The notes under the pieces: generated by a model
Database searches by the model: none
What the model saw: only the letters and a program-made list of their open reading frames with translations
Told to the model about the DNA's origin: nothing
Position numbers and translations under genes: made by a program
Shown: piece after piece, positions 1 to 5,907 of the stretch
Layout of the letters: each line of letters starts with the position of its first letter
Numbering within the stretch: position 1 is the first letter of the stretch
Assembly (NCBI GenBank): GCA_021845945.1
Contig: JAJZRD010000191.1
Location: 1-7,484, forward strand
Direction: 5' to 3'
Length of the DNA: 7,484 bases
From: Chloroflexota bacterium
GTDB taxonomy: Bacteria > Chloroflexota > UBA6077

Positions 1-15
1 CCCGACCCCGACGGC

Positions 16-1611
16 TCACCCTCGGTCCAGCTCCCTCCTCACCGCCCACGCGAGCCTTTCCAGGGTGACCGGCTTGCTGAGAAACGCCCCCGCCCCCATC
101 TTCTGGGCCTCCCGGACCCGCTCCGCCTCCGCATAGCCGGAGAGGAGGAGCGCGCGCTGCCCCGGTCTCGCCTCCAGGGCGCGCCGGTAGCTCTCCAGGC
201 CGTCCATCCCCTGCGGCATCACCATGTCCAGGATCAGCAGCTCCACCGGTTGCCCCCGGAGGCGGGCCGTCGCCGCTTCCCCGCTCGGAGCTACCTCCAC
301 CCTGTACCCCAGGGCCCCCAGTAGCTCCCTCACTATCTCCCTCTGGAGCCGGTCGTCGTCCACCACCAGGATGGTCTCGGTTCCCCGCGGCGGTTCCTCG
401 CCCGATCTCTCCTCCGGCAGGTCGCGGGATGCCGGCAGGTACAGGGTGAAGGTGGTTCCCTTCTCCACCTCGCTCTCCAGGTCGATGAAACCGCCGTGAT
501 CCTCCACGACGGCCCGTACGACGCTCAAACCCAGCCCGCAGCCGCGTCTCTCCCCGTTGGTCTTGGTGGTGAAGAATGCGTCGAAGATCCTTCCCCTCAC
601 CTCCCGGGGAATGCCGCACCCGGTGTCCCGGACGGTGAGCTTGGCGTACTCGCCGACCTCGATGGGACCGGCGCCACCCGTGGGCTCGTCCAGGTAGACG
701 TTGTCGGTCCTGAGGGTGAGCCGGCCCCTGTCCTGCATGGCCTCCCGCCCGTTGGCCACCAGGTTGGCGATCGCCCGCAGCAGTTGGGCCGGCGCCCCGC
801 CGACGGGCAGCAGTCCCGCGTCCAGGTCCAGGTCGATCTTCAGAGTGCGTGCTGGCGCCGGCATCTGGTCGATCGCCTGCCGAACCAGCCGGTTTAGGTC
901 GGCCGGCTGCGGGCTCAGACGCCCTCTGCGCCCCAGGGCCAGCATGTCCTGGTTGATGTCGGCCATCTGCAGGGCGGCCTCCTGCATGTCCTCGCAGTAG
1001 GCCAGGGCCTGGTGGCCCGCGGGAAGCTGCCGCCGGATCAGGTCGGGGTAGCCTATGAGGGGCGACAGCAGGTTGTTGAAGTCGTGGGCCACCTGGGCGG
1101 CTATTCGCCCGGCGGTCTCCAGCCGCTGCGACCGCAGGAGCTGCTCCTCCGCCAGCTTCTGCTCCGTGGTATCGGTGACGACCCCCAACGTCCCGGCGAA
1201 GCGGCCCCGCCGGTCGAGCTCGGGGCTCACGGAGACCCTCGCCCAGCGCTCGGTGCCGTCGCCGTGCCGGAACCTGAGCTCCCGCCGGGGGCCGGCTCCC
1301 TGCTGACACCCCTCAGCGGTGGCCTCCACGAAGGGCAGCCACGCGTCGTCGTCTATGAAGGCCCGGAAGGGCTCGCCTTCCATCTCCTCCACGGAGTGCC
1401 CGAGCATCTCGGCCATGGCTCTGTTGACGAAGACCGTCGTGCCTTCGCCGTCGATGGCCCAGAAACCCTCGGTGGCTCTATCGAGGAGGTGCCGCCACTG
1501 CCGTCCGATCCGGCGCAGCCTGGCTTCAGCCCGTTTGTGGGACGCGAGTTCCGCTTCCAGCGTCGCTACCCGCTGGAGCAGGCTCTCTATCGTGATGCTC
1601 GCACCGACCAT
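16..1611 (-). CDS. PAS-domain hybrid sensor histidine kinase with C-terminal receiver domain
   Basis: A soluble hybrid histidine kinase of 531 aa that probably autophosphorylates and passes phosphate to its own receiver. In order it has a short N-terminal coiled coil (about residues 8-35), a PAS domain (about 33-152), and a dimerisation/H-box region with AHDFNNLL, phospho-acceptor His176. The ATPase domain shows an N-box (NLVANGREAM, from N283), G1 (DTGCGI, D329), F-box (FDAFFTTK) and G2 (GCGLGL). The receiver has an acidic pocket near D418-D420, phospho-acceptor D462 (ILDMVMP), S491 and K513. No membrane segment or DNA-binding output is visible. I chose the ATG at 1611 because AGGAG lies 6 nt upstream; an in-frame TTG at 1650 has no such site. 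It follows the chemotaxis receptor gene by 76 bp on the same strand, so co-transcription is likely. The domain calls are strong; the signal and the downstream target are unknown. Confidence 0.93.
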   Translation of the reverse strand: MVGASITIESLLQRVATLEAELASHKRAEARLRRIGRQWRHLLDRATEGFWAIDGEGTTVFVNRAMAEMLGHSVEEMEGEPFRAFIDDDAWLPFVEATAEGCQQGAGPRRELRFRHGDGTERWARVSVSPELDRRGRFAGTLGVVTDTTEQKLAEEQLLRSQRLETAGRIAAQVAHDFNNLLSPLIGYPDLIRRQLPAGHQALAYCEDMQEAALQMADINQDMLALGRRGRLSPQPADLNRLVRQAIDQMPAPARTLKIDLDLDAGLLPVGGAPAQLLRAIANLVANGREAMQDRGRLTLRTDNVYLDEPTGGAGPIEVGEYAKLTVRDTGCGIPREVRGRIFDAFFTTKTNGERRGCGLGLSVVRAVVEDHGGFIDLESEVEKGTTFTLYLPASRDLPEERSGEEPPRGTETILVVDDDRLQREIVRELLGALGYRVEVAPSGEAATARLRGQPVELLILDMVMPQGMDGLESYRRALEARPGQRALLLSGYAEAERVREAQKMGAGAFLSKPVTLERLAWAVRRELDRG

Positions 1612-1687
1612 GAGCTTCTCCTGGGAGGAGTGCGGGCACAGGTTCACCAACTGCTCGTCGATCTTGGCTATTCCTTGTGGTCGCGTT

Positions 1688-3775
1688 CTAGTGCATGACC
1701 GACAGCGGCGCGCGTCTGACGGTTTCCGCCTGCTTCGCGGCCGGAGCCCAGTCCTCCTTGCGACGCCTCATTGTAACCTGGGACTCGTCTTCCAGGTGGA
1801 AGCGGCTCGTGGCGGCCTGCAGTTGGGCGGCCAGCTGGCTCAGGTTCTGCGCCTGGGCCACGGTTTCCTCCACTTGGGCGCTCATCTCCTCGGTGGACGC
1901 GCTCACCTCCTCCGCGGCGGCGCTGGTCTCCTCGCTGACGGCCGCCACCTTCTCGATCGCTCCCGTCACCTGCTGGCTGGAGGCGGCCATCTCCTGCGTC
2001 GCGGCCGTCGACTCCTCCACCACGGCGGACACCGAGTCCATCACGCTCACCACCTGCTGGGAGGCCGACTCCATCTGCTGAACGGCCGAGGCGATGTGCG
2101 TCACCTGCCGGTTGGTGATCTGGACGGCCGAGAGGATGTTCTGGATCGCCTCTCCGGCCTCCTGGGCGAGCTGAGCCCCCGTCTCCACCTCTTGCGAGCC
2201 CTGCTCCATCGCCACGACCGCCTCGTGGGTGCCCGCCTGGACCTGGGATATCAGCCCCGCGATCTCCCTGGTGGATAGGGACGACCGCTCTGCCAGCTTC
2301 CTCACCTCGTCCGCCACCACCGCGAAGCCCCGCCCGTGCTCGCCCGCCCTCGCCGCCTCGATGGCCGCGTTCAGCGCCAGCAGGTTCGTCTGCTCGGCGA
2401 TGTCGTCGATGGCCTCCACGATGGAGCCGATCTGATCGGAGAACTTGCCCAGCTCCTGCACCTTGGATGCGGCGGTGCCGGCGCTGGCCCTGATGGCCGC
2501 CATGCCCTCGGCCGACTTGCGGACCGTCTCCGCGCCGGAGGTCGCGGCGGAGCCGACCTGCTCGCCGGCTGAAGCCAGTTCGTGGGAGGCGGCGGTCACC
2601 TGCTGGATCGAGCCGTTGAGCTGGCCGACCGAGGCGGCCGCCCTCTCGATGGACCTCGCCTGGTCCTGCGAGCCCTTGGCGATCTGGTCGATCGCCCGTG
2701 AGAGCTGCACGACCGATGCCGACGTGTCCTGCACCGCCGCCGACTGATCCTGGTTGCCCCGAGCGACCTGCTGGATGGTCGTCGCTATCTGCTGCGTGGC
2801 GGCGCCTGCCTGCTCGGAGGCGGTGGAGAGCTGCAGGCTGGCCTCGTTCAGGGCCACCGTGGAGGACGCCACGTCTCCCACGATCTCCCGCAGGTTGGCG
2901 ATCATCCGCTGGAAGGCCACGCCCAGCGCATCGCGGTCGGAGCGGGGCTCCACCTGCTGGGTGAGATCGCCCTGCGATACGGCCTCGGCCACCACGGCCA
3001 TCTCCCGCATGTAGTCGATCGTCTTCCGGAAGGCGTCCGCCGTCGTGCCGATCTCGTCGCTGCTCCTCACGTCGACCTTCTGGTCCACGTCGCCCCCGGC
3101 AAGCCCCTCGGCCGCCCTCGCCATCGCGCCGACGCCCTTGGCGATCCCCCTGGACAGGAACAGCGCTATGCCGAGGCCCGCCAGCACCGCGAAGGCCAGG
3201 AGACCCAACATCTCCGTCCGGCTGCTCTCGTAGTCGGCCGAGCCCTGCTGGTCCGCCTCCTTGGCCGTGCGGCTGTTTACCTCGACCAGCTTGTTCAGAG
3301 CCTCCTCCAGGGGGACCGCGGCCCGCGCTGCCGAGCCGGTGAATACCGCCAGCGCCTCCTGTTTCTTGCCGTCTCGGTTGAGGCTCAACAGCTTGTCACG
3401 CTCGGCCTTGTAGGTGGACCAGGCGGCGTTGAACTTGGTCAGCCACTCCTTTTCCTCCTGGGTCAGCTGAGTCTTGCCGAACCTGTCCATTTGCTCCAGC
3501 AAGAGCTTCTCCGCGTCCGCCGACTGGGACTCCGCGTCCGCCATCTTGCTCTTGTCGTCCGCCATCAGGTGGGACAGGGCCGCGACGCGCGTCTTCTGGT
3601 AGCCCTCGCTGGCCTTCCCCAGCTCCTCGATGGGGACCAGCCGGTCGTCGTACATCGAGCCCATCAGGTCGCTGACGGTGCTGAGGTTGGAGATGCCGAT
3701 CCAACCGACGGCGCCCATCAGGGCGAGGATCGCGGCGAAGGCGGCGAGCATCTTCTTCTGAACGGTGAGTCGCAT
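1688..3775 (-). CDS. Methyl-accepting chemotaxis protein, 4HB-type sensor with tandem HAMP
   Basis: A transmembrane chemoreceptor of 695 aa. Residues about 8-30 form the first membrane helix. About 31-185 form an extracytoplasmic, helix-rich sensor of the four-helix-bundle type. About 188-208 form the second membrane helix. A HAMP domain (about 209-258) is followed by a second HAMP-like segment (about 259-302, with SQGDLTQQV). The long Gln/Ala/Ser-rich signalling coiled coil carries the conserved hairpin tip around residues 458-495 ([19 protein letters not shown], then [18 protein letters not shown]), which contacts CheA and CheW. No C-terminal CheR-binding pentapeptide is seen. The start is uncertain. 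ATG 3787 has AAAGG directly abutting it, while ATG 3775 has AAAGGA 11 nt upstream and gives the usual receptor beginning MRLTVQKKM, so I prefer 3775. The ligand cannot be inferred. No cheA or cheW is in the window. Confidence 0.95.
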   Translation of the reverse strand: MRLTVQKKMLAAFAAILALMGAVGWIGISNLSTVSDLMGSMYDDRLVPIEELGKASEGYQKTRVAALSHLMADDKSKMADAESQSADAEKLLLEQMDRFGKTQLTQEEKEWLTKFNAAWSTYKAERDKLLSLNRDGKKQEALAVFTGSAARAAVPLEEALNKLVEVNSRTAKEADQQGSADYESSRTEMLGLLAFAVLAGLGIALFLSRGIAKGVGAMARAAEGLAGGDVDQKVDVRSSDEIGTTADAFRKTIDYMREMAVVAEAVSQGDLTQQVEPRSDRDALGVAFQRMIANLREIVGDVASSTVALNEASLQLSTASEQAGAATQQIATTIQQVARGNQDQSAAVQDTSASVVQLSRAIDQIAKGSQDQARSIERAAASVGQLNGSIQQVTAASHELASAGEQVGSAATSGAETVRKSAEGMAAIRASAGTAASKVQELGKFSDQIGSIVEAIDDIAEQTNLLALNAAIEAARAGEHGRGFAVVADEVRKLAERSSLSTREIAGLISQVQAGTHEAVVAMEQGSQEVETGAQLAQEAGEAIQNILSAVQITNRQVTHIASAVQQMESASQQVVSVMDSVSAVVEESTAATQEMAASSQQVTGAIEKVAAVSEETSAAAEEVSASTEEMSAQVEETVAQAQNLSQLAAQLQAATSRFHLEDESQVTMRRRKEDWAPAAKQAETVRRAPLSVMH

Positions 3776-3855
3776 GGGGACTGCCATCCTTTCTCTCGTT
3801 ACATCACGCCGTGCACCGGCTCGCTCGGCTTCCCAAAGTCAGACATGCACTATAT

Positions 3856-3882
3856 ATATCGTCTCTAGCGGGCCGGTCTTGA
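3856..3882 (-). promoter_or_regulatory. Candidate sigma-28-like promoter of the chemoreceptor gene
   Basis: Read on the minus strand, TCAAGACC is followed by exactly 11 nt and then GACGATAT. The E. coli FliA (sigma-28) consensus is TAAAGTTT-N11-GCCGATAA. The match is 4/8 in the upstream box and 6/8 in the downstream box with ideal spacing. Chemoreceptor genes are classic sigma-28 targets. The adjoining alternating TA run (3851-3859) is the most AT-rich spot in the gap and could instead serve a sigma-70 -10 element. The predicted leader is about 70 nt. Confidence 0.4.
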
Positions 3883-3889
3883 TGTACGG

Positions 3890-3907
3890 GTGTGAAATCC
3901 GTGTGAA
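3890..3907. repeat. Two GTGTGAA heptamers spaced 11 bp, upstream of the receptor promoter
   Basis: GTGTGAA occurs at 3890-3896 and again at 3901-3907, so the copies lie about one helical turn apart. They sit immediately upstream of the candidate promoter for the leftward receptor gene. This is the position where an activator or response regulator often binds as a dimer to direct half-sites. No factor can be named. Confidence 0.35.
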
Positions 3908-4001
3908 TAAGGAGAGGCTGCGGGGTGGCTTGGGGGGGGTCGCCGGCGGGACCCGGCTCCCACGGGGCGCAACGGACCGTCGCCGTAGCGGGGCAGGGGT
4001 A

Positions 4002-4069
4002 GGGGCGATCCTCGTGATCGCCCCCGGTGACCGTGTGGCTGGGCGAACCTCGTGTTCGCCCCCGGTGAC
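4002..4069. repeat. Two tandem palindromic hairpin units, 38-bp period
   Basis: Unit 1 has arms GGGGCGATC (4002-4010) and GATCGCCCC (4016-4024). Unit 2 has arms GGGCGAAC (4041-4048) and GTTCGCCC (4054-4061). Both have the same five-base loop CTCGT and are followed by CCCCGGTGAC. One base pair in the stem is swapped on both arms between the copies, so pairing is kept. This looks like a dispersed GC-rich intergenic palindrome family present here in two copies. Confidence 0.8.
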
Positions 4070-4140
4070 TCGCCTCGATCCCTTTCACCACCGCCTAGAT
4101 GCCCTCGTCGATCCTCGCGGCGGTCGAGTCCAGGCCGGAA

Positions 4141-4167
4141 GAACTGGTGGCCCCCAAGGGCTAGTTC
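4141..4167 (-). terminator. Possible stem-loop terminator at the end of the BlaI-type gene
   Basis: GAACT (4141-4145) can pair with AGTTC (4163-4167), and GCCC (4150-4153) with GGGC (4158-4161) around a four-base loop. The structure overlaps the TAG stop at 4161-4163. In the direction of transcription it is followed only by a weak pyrimidine stretch (TTCTTCC), so termination is uncertain. Confidence 0.25.
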
Positions 4168-4580
4168 CCCGGGATTTGTCTCCGCAGGTGACCGAGGGCT
4201 CTGCGCGCGTCGCCTCTGTAGACCCTGGCGACCACGATGTCGATCAGCAAGCCGCCGAGCTCGTCGCGAGAGACCAGAGGTTTGCAGATCAGCGGGCCCT
4301 GCCCCGGCTCGCGTTGAATCAGGCCGCGCCCAGTGAGGCGCAAGAGCACGGTGTTCACGGTGGTTTGACCGAGGCGAATGTCCCTGTCGCGCATCGCCTC
4401 GAAGATGTCACGGGATGTGGCCTCTCCCAGCTCCCACAGGATGTCGAGTACCTCCATCTCCAGCGGCCCCGTTCGCCAGGCGTGACCCGATAGGTCCCGC
4501 TCGGTGCCCGCTGTCGAGCTGTTGGTCCGGGCGGGAGCGAGCTTGCGGCCCGCTTCGGTCGACGAAGGATGGTGCTTCAC
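4161..4580 (-). CDS. BlaI/MecI-family (penicillinase repressor-like) transcriptional regulator
   Basis: A small DNA-binding repressor of 139 aa from the GTG at 4580. After a hydrophilic N-terminal extension of about 36 residues comes the family winged helix, beginning GPLEMEVLDILWELG (38-52). It has the recognition-helix segment QTTVNTVLLRLTGRGLI (72-88) and the wing leading into CKPLVSRDELGGLL (99-112). The C-terminal dimerisation tail is short and stops at RRQIPGN. The family usually has a further helix of roughly 20-30 residues. I chose GTG 4580 because GAGG lies 8-9 nt upstream and the codon overlaps the stop of an upstream 22-codon ORF as GTGA. GTG 4616 (151 aa) is open in frame but has no ribosome site. 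No BlaR1/MecR1 sensor protease is adjacent, so this is an orphan regulator whose target may be its own operon. Confidence 0.82.
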   Translation of the reverse strand: MKHHPSSTEAGRKLAPARTNSSTAGTERDLSGHAWRTGPLEMEVLDILWELGEATSRDIFEAMRDRDIRLGQTTVNTVLLRLTGRGLIQREPGQGPLICKPLVSRDELGGLLIDIVVARVYRGDARRALGHLRRQIPGN

Positions 4581-4645
4581 AGGACGGGCCTCTGAGCTTG
4601 GTCGACGATGGTCCACCTAGGACCGGAGCGGCAGCGGGTGTCCAT
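4577..4645 (-). CDS. 22-codon leader ORF, possibly coupled to the BlaI-type gene
   Basis: ATG at 4645 is preceded by a near-perfect Shine-Dalgarno, AGGAGGT (4652-4658), with a 6-nt spacer. This is the best ribosome site in the window. It opens a 22-codon frame, MDTRCRSGPRWT then IVDQAQRPVL, that ends in TGA at 4577-4579. That stop overlaps the GTG start of the BlaI-type gene (GTGA), the usual geometry for translational coupling. The peptide resembles nothing I recognise. An alternative is that a real frameshift or sequencing error separates the true start from the regulator body. Confidence 0.5.
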   Translation of the reverse strand: MDTRCRSGPRWTIVDQAQRPVL

Positions 4646-4693
4646 TCGGCTACCTCCTAATACCCGATGGATGACGGCGGCGCGAAAGCGCGG

Positions 4694-5050
4694 CTAGCCG
4701 GCGACGCGGGCCGACAGGGTGGAGATCCAGCGACTGTACCGGACCCGGTAGATGGCGAGCTCACGCTCTACCAGGGCGGCCGGATAGTCGAAGCGCGCGG
4801 CGAGGGCCTCGATGGTGAGGTCCGGCTCGGTGTCGAGGGCCTCGACCATCTTGGCCAGGGACTCATCAGGGACGCAGGAATCCGGGAACGGGATCGCGGC
4901 GGGCGCCCGGTGTGAACGCTGCTGGAGGTCGTGGATGGCGCGCGCCGGGCAGCGGGCCTCGTGGGCCTTGATGGTCTCCTCCACCGCAGCACCGAGCTGG
5001 TGGATGGCTCGCAGGGGCATTTCGTCTGGTGAGGCATCCTGCGGTGTCAT
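4694..5050 (-). CDS. Hypothetical protein, possible C-terminal helix-turn-helix
   Basis: An unrecognised soluble protein of 118 aa. The start at ATG 5050 is well supported by GGAGGT with a 5-nt spacer. The first 60 residues are helical and hydrophilic, with two cysteines (C34, C59) and a Pro-rich stretch near 50-60. Residues about 77-102 (LTIEALAARFDYP, then AALVERELAIYR) have the pattern of a helix-turn-helix: a helix, a short DYP turn, then a second amphipathic helix. This suggests, but does not show, DNA binding. It lies 48 bp upstream of the leader ORF and BlaI-type gene on the same strand, so the three probably form one operon from the promoter at 5099-5127. No membrane segment or signal peptide is visible. 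Confidence 0.75.
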   Translation of the reverse strand: MTPQDASPDEMPLRAIHQLGAAVEETIKAHEARCPARAIHDLQQRSHRAPAAIPFPDSCVPDESLAKMVEALDTEPDLTIEALAARFDYPAALVERELAIYRVRYSRWISTLSARVAG

Positions 5051-5080
5051 GCAGCACCTCCGCTCTCGTTGCGTAGGCCG

Positions 5081-5128
5081 CTAGACAGCTACGTGGTAGT
5101 TGTACCAGATTGGTGTACGGCTGTCTAG
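5081..5128. promoter_or_regulatory. 48-bp inverted-repeat region, probable operator
   Basis: CTAGACAGC (5081-5089) and its exact complement GCTGTCTAG (5120-5128) flank an inner dyad, ACCA-GAT-TGGT (5104-5114). The left arm lies just past the predicted -10 and the right arm covers the predicted -35. A dimeric or tetrameric repressor bound here would block transcription. Candidate binders are the neighbouring BlaI-type and XRE-type regulators and the 118-aa protein. Confidence 0.55.
5099..5127 (-). promoter_or_regulatory. Candidate sigma-70 promoter for the 118-aa protein/BlaI-type operon
   Basis: On the minus strand TAGACA (5122-5127; 5 of 6 to TTGACA) is followed by a 17-nt spacer and TACAAC (5099-5104; 4 of 6 to TATAAT). 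It points toward the ATG at 5050 and gives a leader of about 40 nt. It lies entirely inside the inverted-repeat region at 5081-5128, which suggests repression by a protein bound there. Confidence 0.5.
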
Positions 5129-5170
5129 TGGTCGCCGTAGGAGATTCAGGCTATTTCGACACAGGACGCG

Positions 5171-5259
5171 CGTCCTCTCCCGTACGTAGGAGCCGGCTGA
5201 CCTCGCGCCGATCAAGCCGACCAGGGTGATCCGTCCTCCCCGGTAGGTAGGAGCCGGCT
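5171..5259. repeat. Tandem direct repeat, 28-bp copies at 61-bp period
   Basis: The copies at 5171-5198 and 5232-5259 match at 25 of 28 positions. Each ends in GTAGGAGCCGGCT, or its close variant, containing the palindrome AGCCGGCT. In the second copy this grows to the perfect 12-bp palindrome GGAGCCGGCTCC (5250-5261). A weaker third relative (CGTAGGAG near 5135, then GGCT at 5149-5152) lies closer to the operator region. The repeat occupies the space just past the XRE gene's 3' end. Confidence 0.65.
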
Positions 5260-5278
5260 CCCGCCGGCGATCCGCCCC

Positions 5279-5683
5279 TTAGCGCGCGGCAGGAACCCTC
5301 TCGGCGATGATCCGCTCCCTGTAGCGGTGCATCGAGCGGTGAAGCGTCTCGAGGGTGGACGCAAGGAACTCCCTCTCGGCGTCGGTCATCTCCTCCCCCT
5401 GCCACATGCGGGCGACTTCGCGAGTGAAGACGTCCGCGTAGGCAGGCGAAACTCCCTCCCGCGTCGGGCGAGCGTTGCCCTCGGGCGCGGTCTCCACGAA
5501 GAAATCGGCCGGGTCCAGGCCCAGGACGGCAGCCAGGCGGGGGATTTCGTCGGCCTTGATGGGGGTGGCGCCAAGGGTACGGTTGTTCAGCCACTTGAGC
5601 GATACGTGCAGGCGCTTGGCGATGGCCGTCTGCGTCATTCCAGAGCTGTGGATGAGGTGAGTCAGCCTGTCGGCGGTTCCCAT
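5279..5683 (-). CDS. XRE-family helix-turn-helix transcriptional regulator
   Basis: A 134-aa DNA-binding protein of the Cro/C1 type. Residues about 5-62 form the five-helix domain. The helix-turn-helix is GMTQTAIAKRLHVSLKWLNN (15-34), followed by the typical helix 4-5 sequence DEIPRLAAVLGLDPADFF (45-62). The C-terminal half is hydrophilic and helical (about 80-130) and may dimerise; no peptidase or toxin domain is seen. I chose ATG 5683 over the longer in-frame ATG 5758. AGGAG lies 10 nt upstream of 5683, the fold begins right after it, and the upstream extension crosses the predicted promoter. It is transcribed divergently from the winged-helix replication-like gene, with overlapping promoters. 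That is the usual position of a phage or satellite repressor, so it probably controls that intergenic region. Confidence 0.88.
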   Translation of the reverse strand: MGTADRLTHLIHSSGMTQTAIAKRLHVSLKWLNNRTLGATPIKADEIPRLAAVLGLDPADFFVETAPEGNARPTREGVSPAYADVFTREVARMWQGEEMTDAEREFLASTLETLHRSMHRYRERIIAERVPAAR

Positions 5684-5739
5684 GGGTGCGCATCTCCTGA
5701 GCAAGAGGTGACTGGCCTCGAGATGTTTGCGTGGGCTGC

Positions 5740-5769
5740 TTGACAGAGATTGTTGCACATCGGGATAAT
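5740..5769 (+). promoter_or_regulatory. Strong candidate sigma-70 promoter for the rightward genes
   Basis: A perfect TTGACA (5740-5745) is followed by an 18-nt spacer and GATAAT (5764-5769; 5 of 6 to TATAAT). Transcription would start near 5776 and give a leader of about 130 nt before the ATG at 5908. It is the best promoter match in the window. Confidence 0.65.
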
Positions 5770-5777
5770 CTTGTCAA
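5749..5777 (-). promoter_or_regulatory. Candidate sigma-70 promoter for the XRE regulator, overlapping the rightward promoter
   Basis: On the minus strand a perfect TTGACA (5772-5777) is followed by a 17-nt spacer and AACAAT (5749-5754; 4 of 6). Transcription would start near 5742 and leave a leader of about 60 nt to the ATG at 5683. The same 38 bp hold the rightward promoter on the other strand, so polymerase cannot occupy both at once. Confidence 0.5.
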
Positions 5778-5791
5778 GGCCTGGGAGCGGT

Positions 5792-5817
5792 GTGAACGTG
5801 CCAGAGGGCATGTTCAC
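5792..5817. promoter_or_regulatory. 26-nt dyad, candidate operator or leader hairpin
   Basis: GTGAACGTGCC (5792-5802) and GGCATGTTCAC (5807-5817) pair at every position except one G:T pair, around the loop AGAG. It lies just past the predicted rightward start site. It could be a repressor operator in DNA or a stable hairpin in the leader RNA. Confidence 0.5.
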
Positions 5818-5850
5818 GGGGTGAGGGCTGTTTGGTTGGCAACGTCTCGG

Positions 5851-5900
5851 CCCTCACCCGCCCTTCGGGCGGCCTCTCCCAGGGGGAGAGGCGGTGAGGG
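5851..5900. repeat. Palindromic intergenic repeat (CCCTCACC...GGTGAGGG), copy 1
   Basis: An outer stem, CCCTCACC (5851-5858) with GGTGAGGG (5893-5900), encloses two hairpins. These are CGCCC/GGGCG around TTC (5859-5871) and CCTCTCCC/GGGAGAGG around AGG (5873-5891). It ends 7 nt before the ATG at 5908, so its right arm contains the likely Shine-Dalgarno of that gene. A related copy lies at 7298-7361. Repeats beginning CCCTCACCC and containing CCTCTCCC arms are common dispersed elements in several high-GC bacteria. Confidence 0.8.
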
Positions 5901-5907
5901 GGTGGGC

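Larger units (their letters stand above)
3788..4160. other. 373-bp gene-free segment between chemoreceptor and BlaI-type genes
   Basis: No convincing gene lies here on either strand. The left third holds the probable receptor promoter and the phased GTGTGAA heptamers. The centre has a G-rich stretch including a run of eight G (3932-3939), and two tandem hairpins at 4002-4061. I see nothing recognisable in 4070-4135. At 4141-4167 a stem-loop overlaps the end of the BlaI-type gene. An open frame across much of this segment on the minus strand (3804-4091) translates to low-complexity sequence over the hairpins and is not credible. Confidence 0.6.

Noticed and set aside
496..2278. Several plus-strand frames opposite the kinase and chemoreceptor genes
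   Set aside because: They are antisense shadows of two well-recognised genes and contain no domain or ribosome-site support.
4002..4069. CRISPR-like appearance of short repeats with palindromes
   Set aside because: There are only two units with a 38-bp period, no unique spacers of regular length, and no cas genes.
3765..4493. Plus-strand frame of 242 codons across the gap and the BlaI-type gene
   Set aside because: It crosses the receptor promoter, the tandem hairpins and the antisense of the BlaI-type gene, and its translation is low-complexity.
5151..5777. Long minus-strand frame (208 codons) across the XRE gene
   Set aside because: It is a different frame of the same DNA, gives His/Arg/Gly-rich sequence without domain features, and runs through the tandem repeats and promoter. 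The XRE frame has a clear fold and ribosome site.
5792..5817. Possible intrinsic terminator of a small upstream transcript
   Set aside because: There is no T-run on either side and no gene ends before it; an operator or leader hairpin fits better.
5731..5907. Upstream extension of the winged-helix gene to ATG 5731
   Set aside because: That ATG precedes the predicted transcription start, and the added 59 residues translate the dyad and the palindromic repeat. ATG 5908 sits right before the fold.
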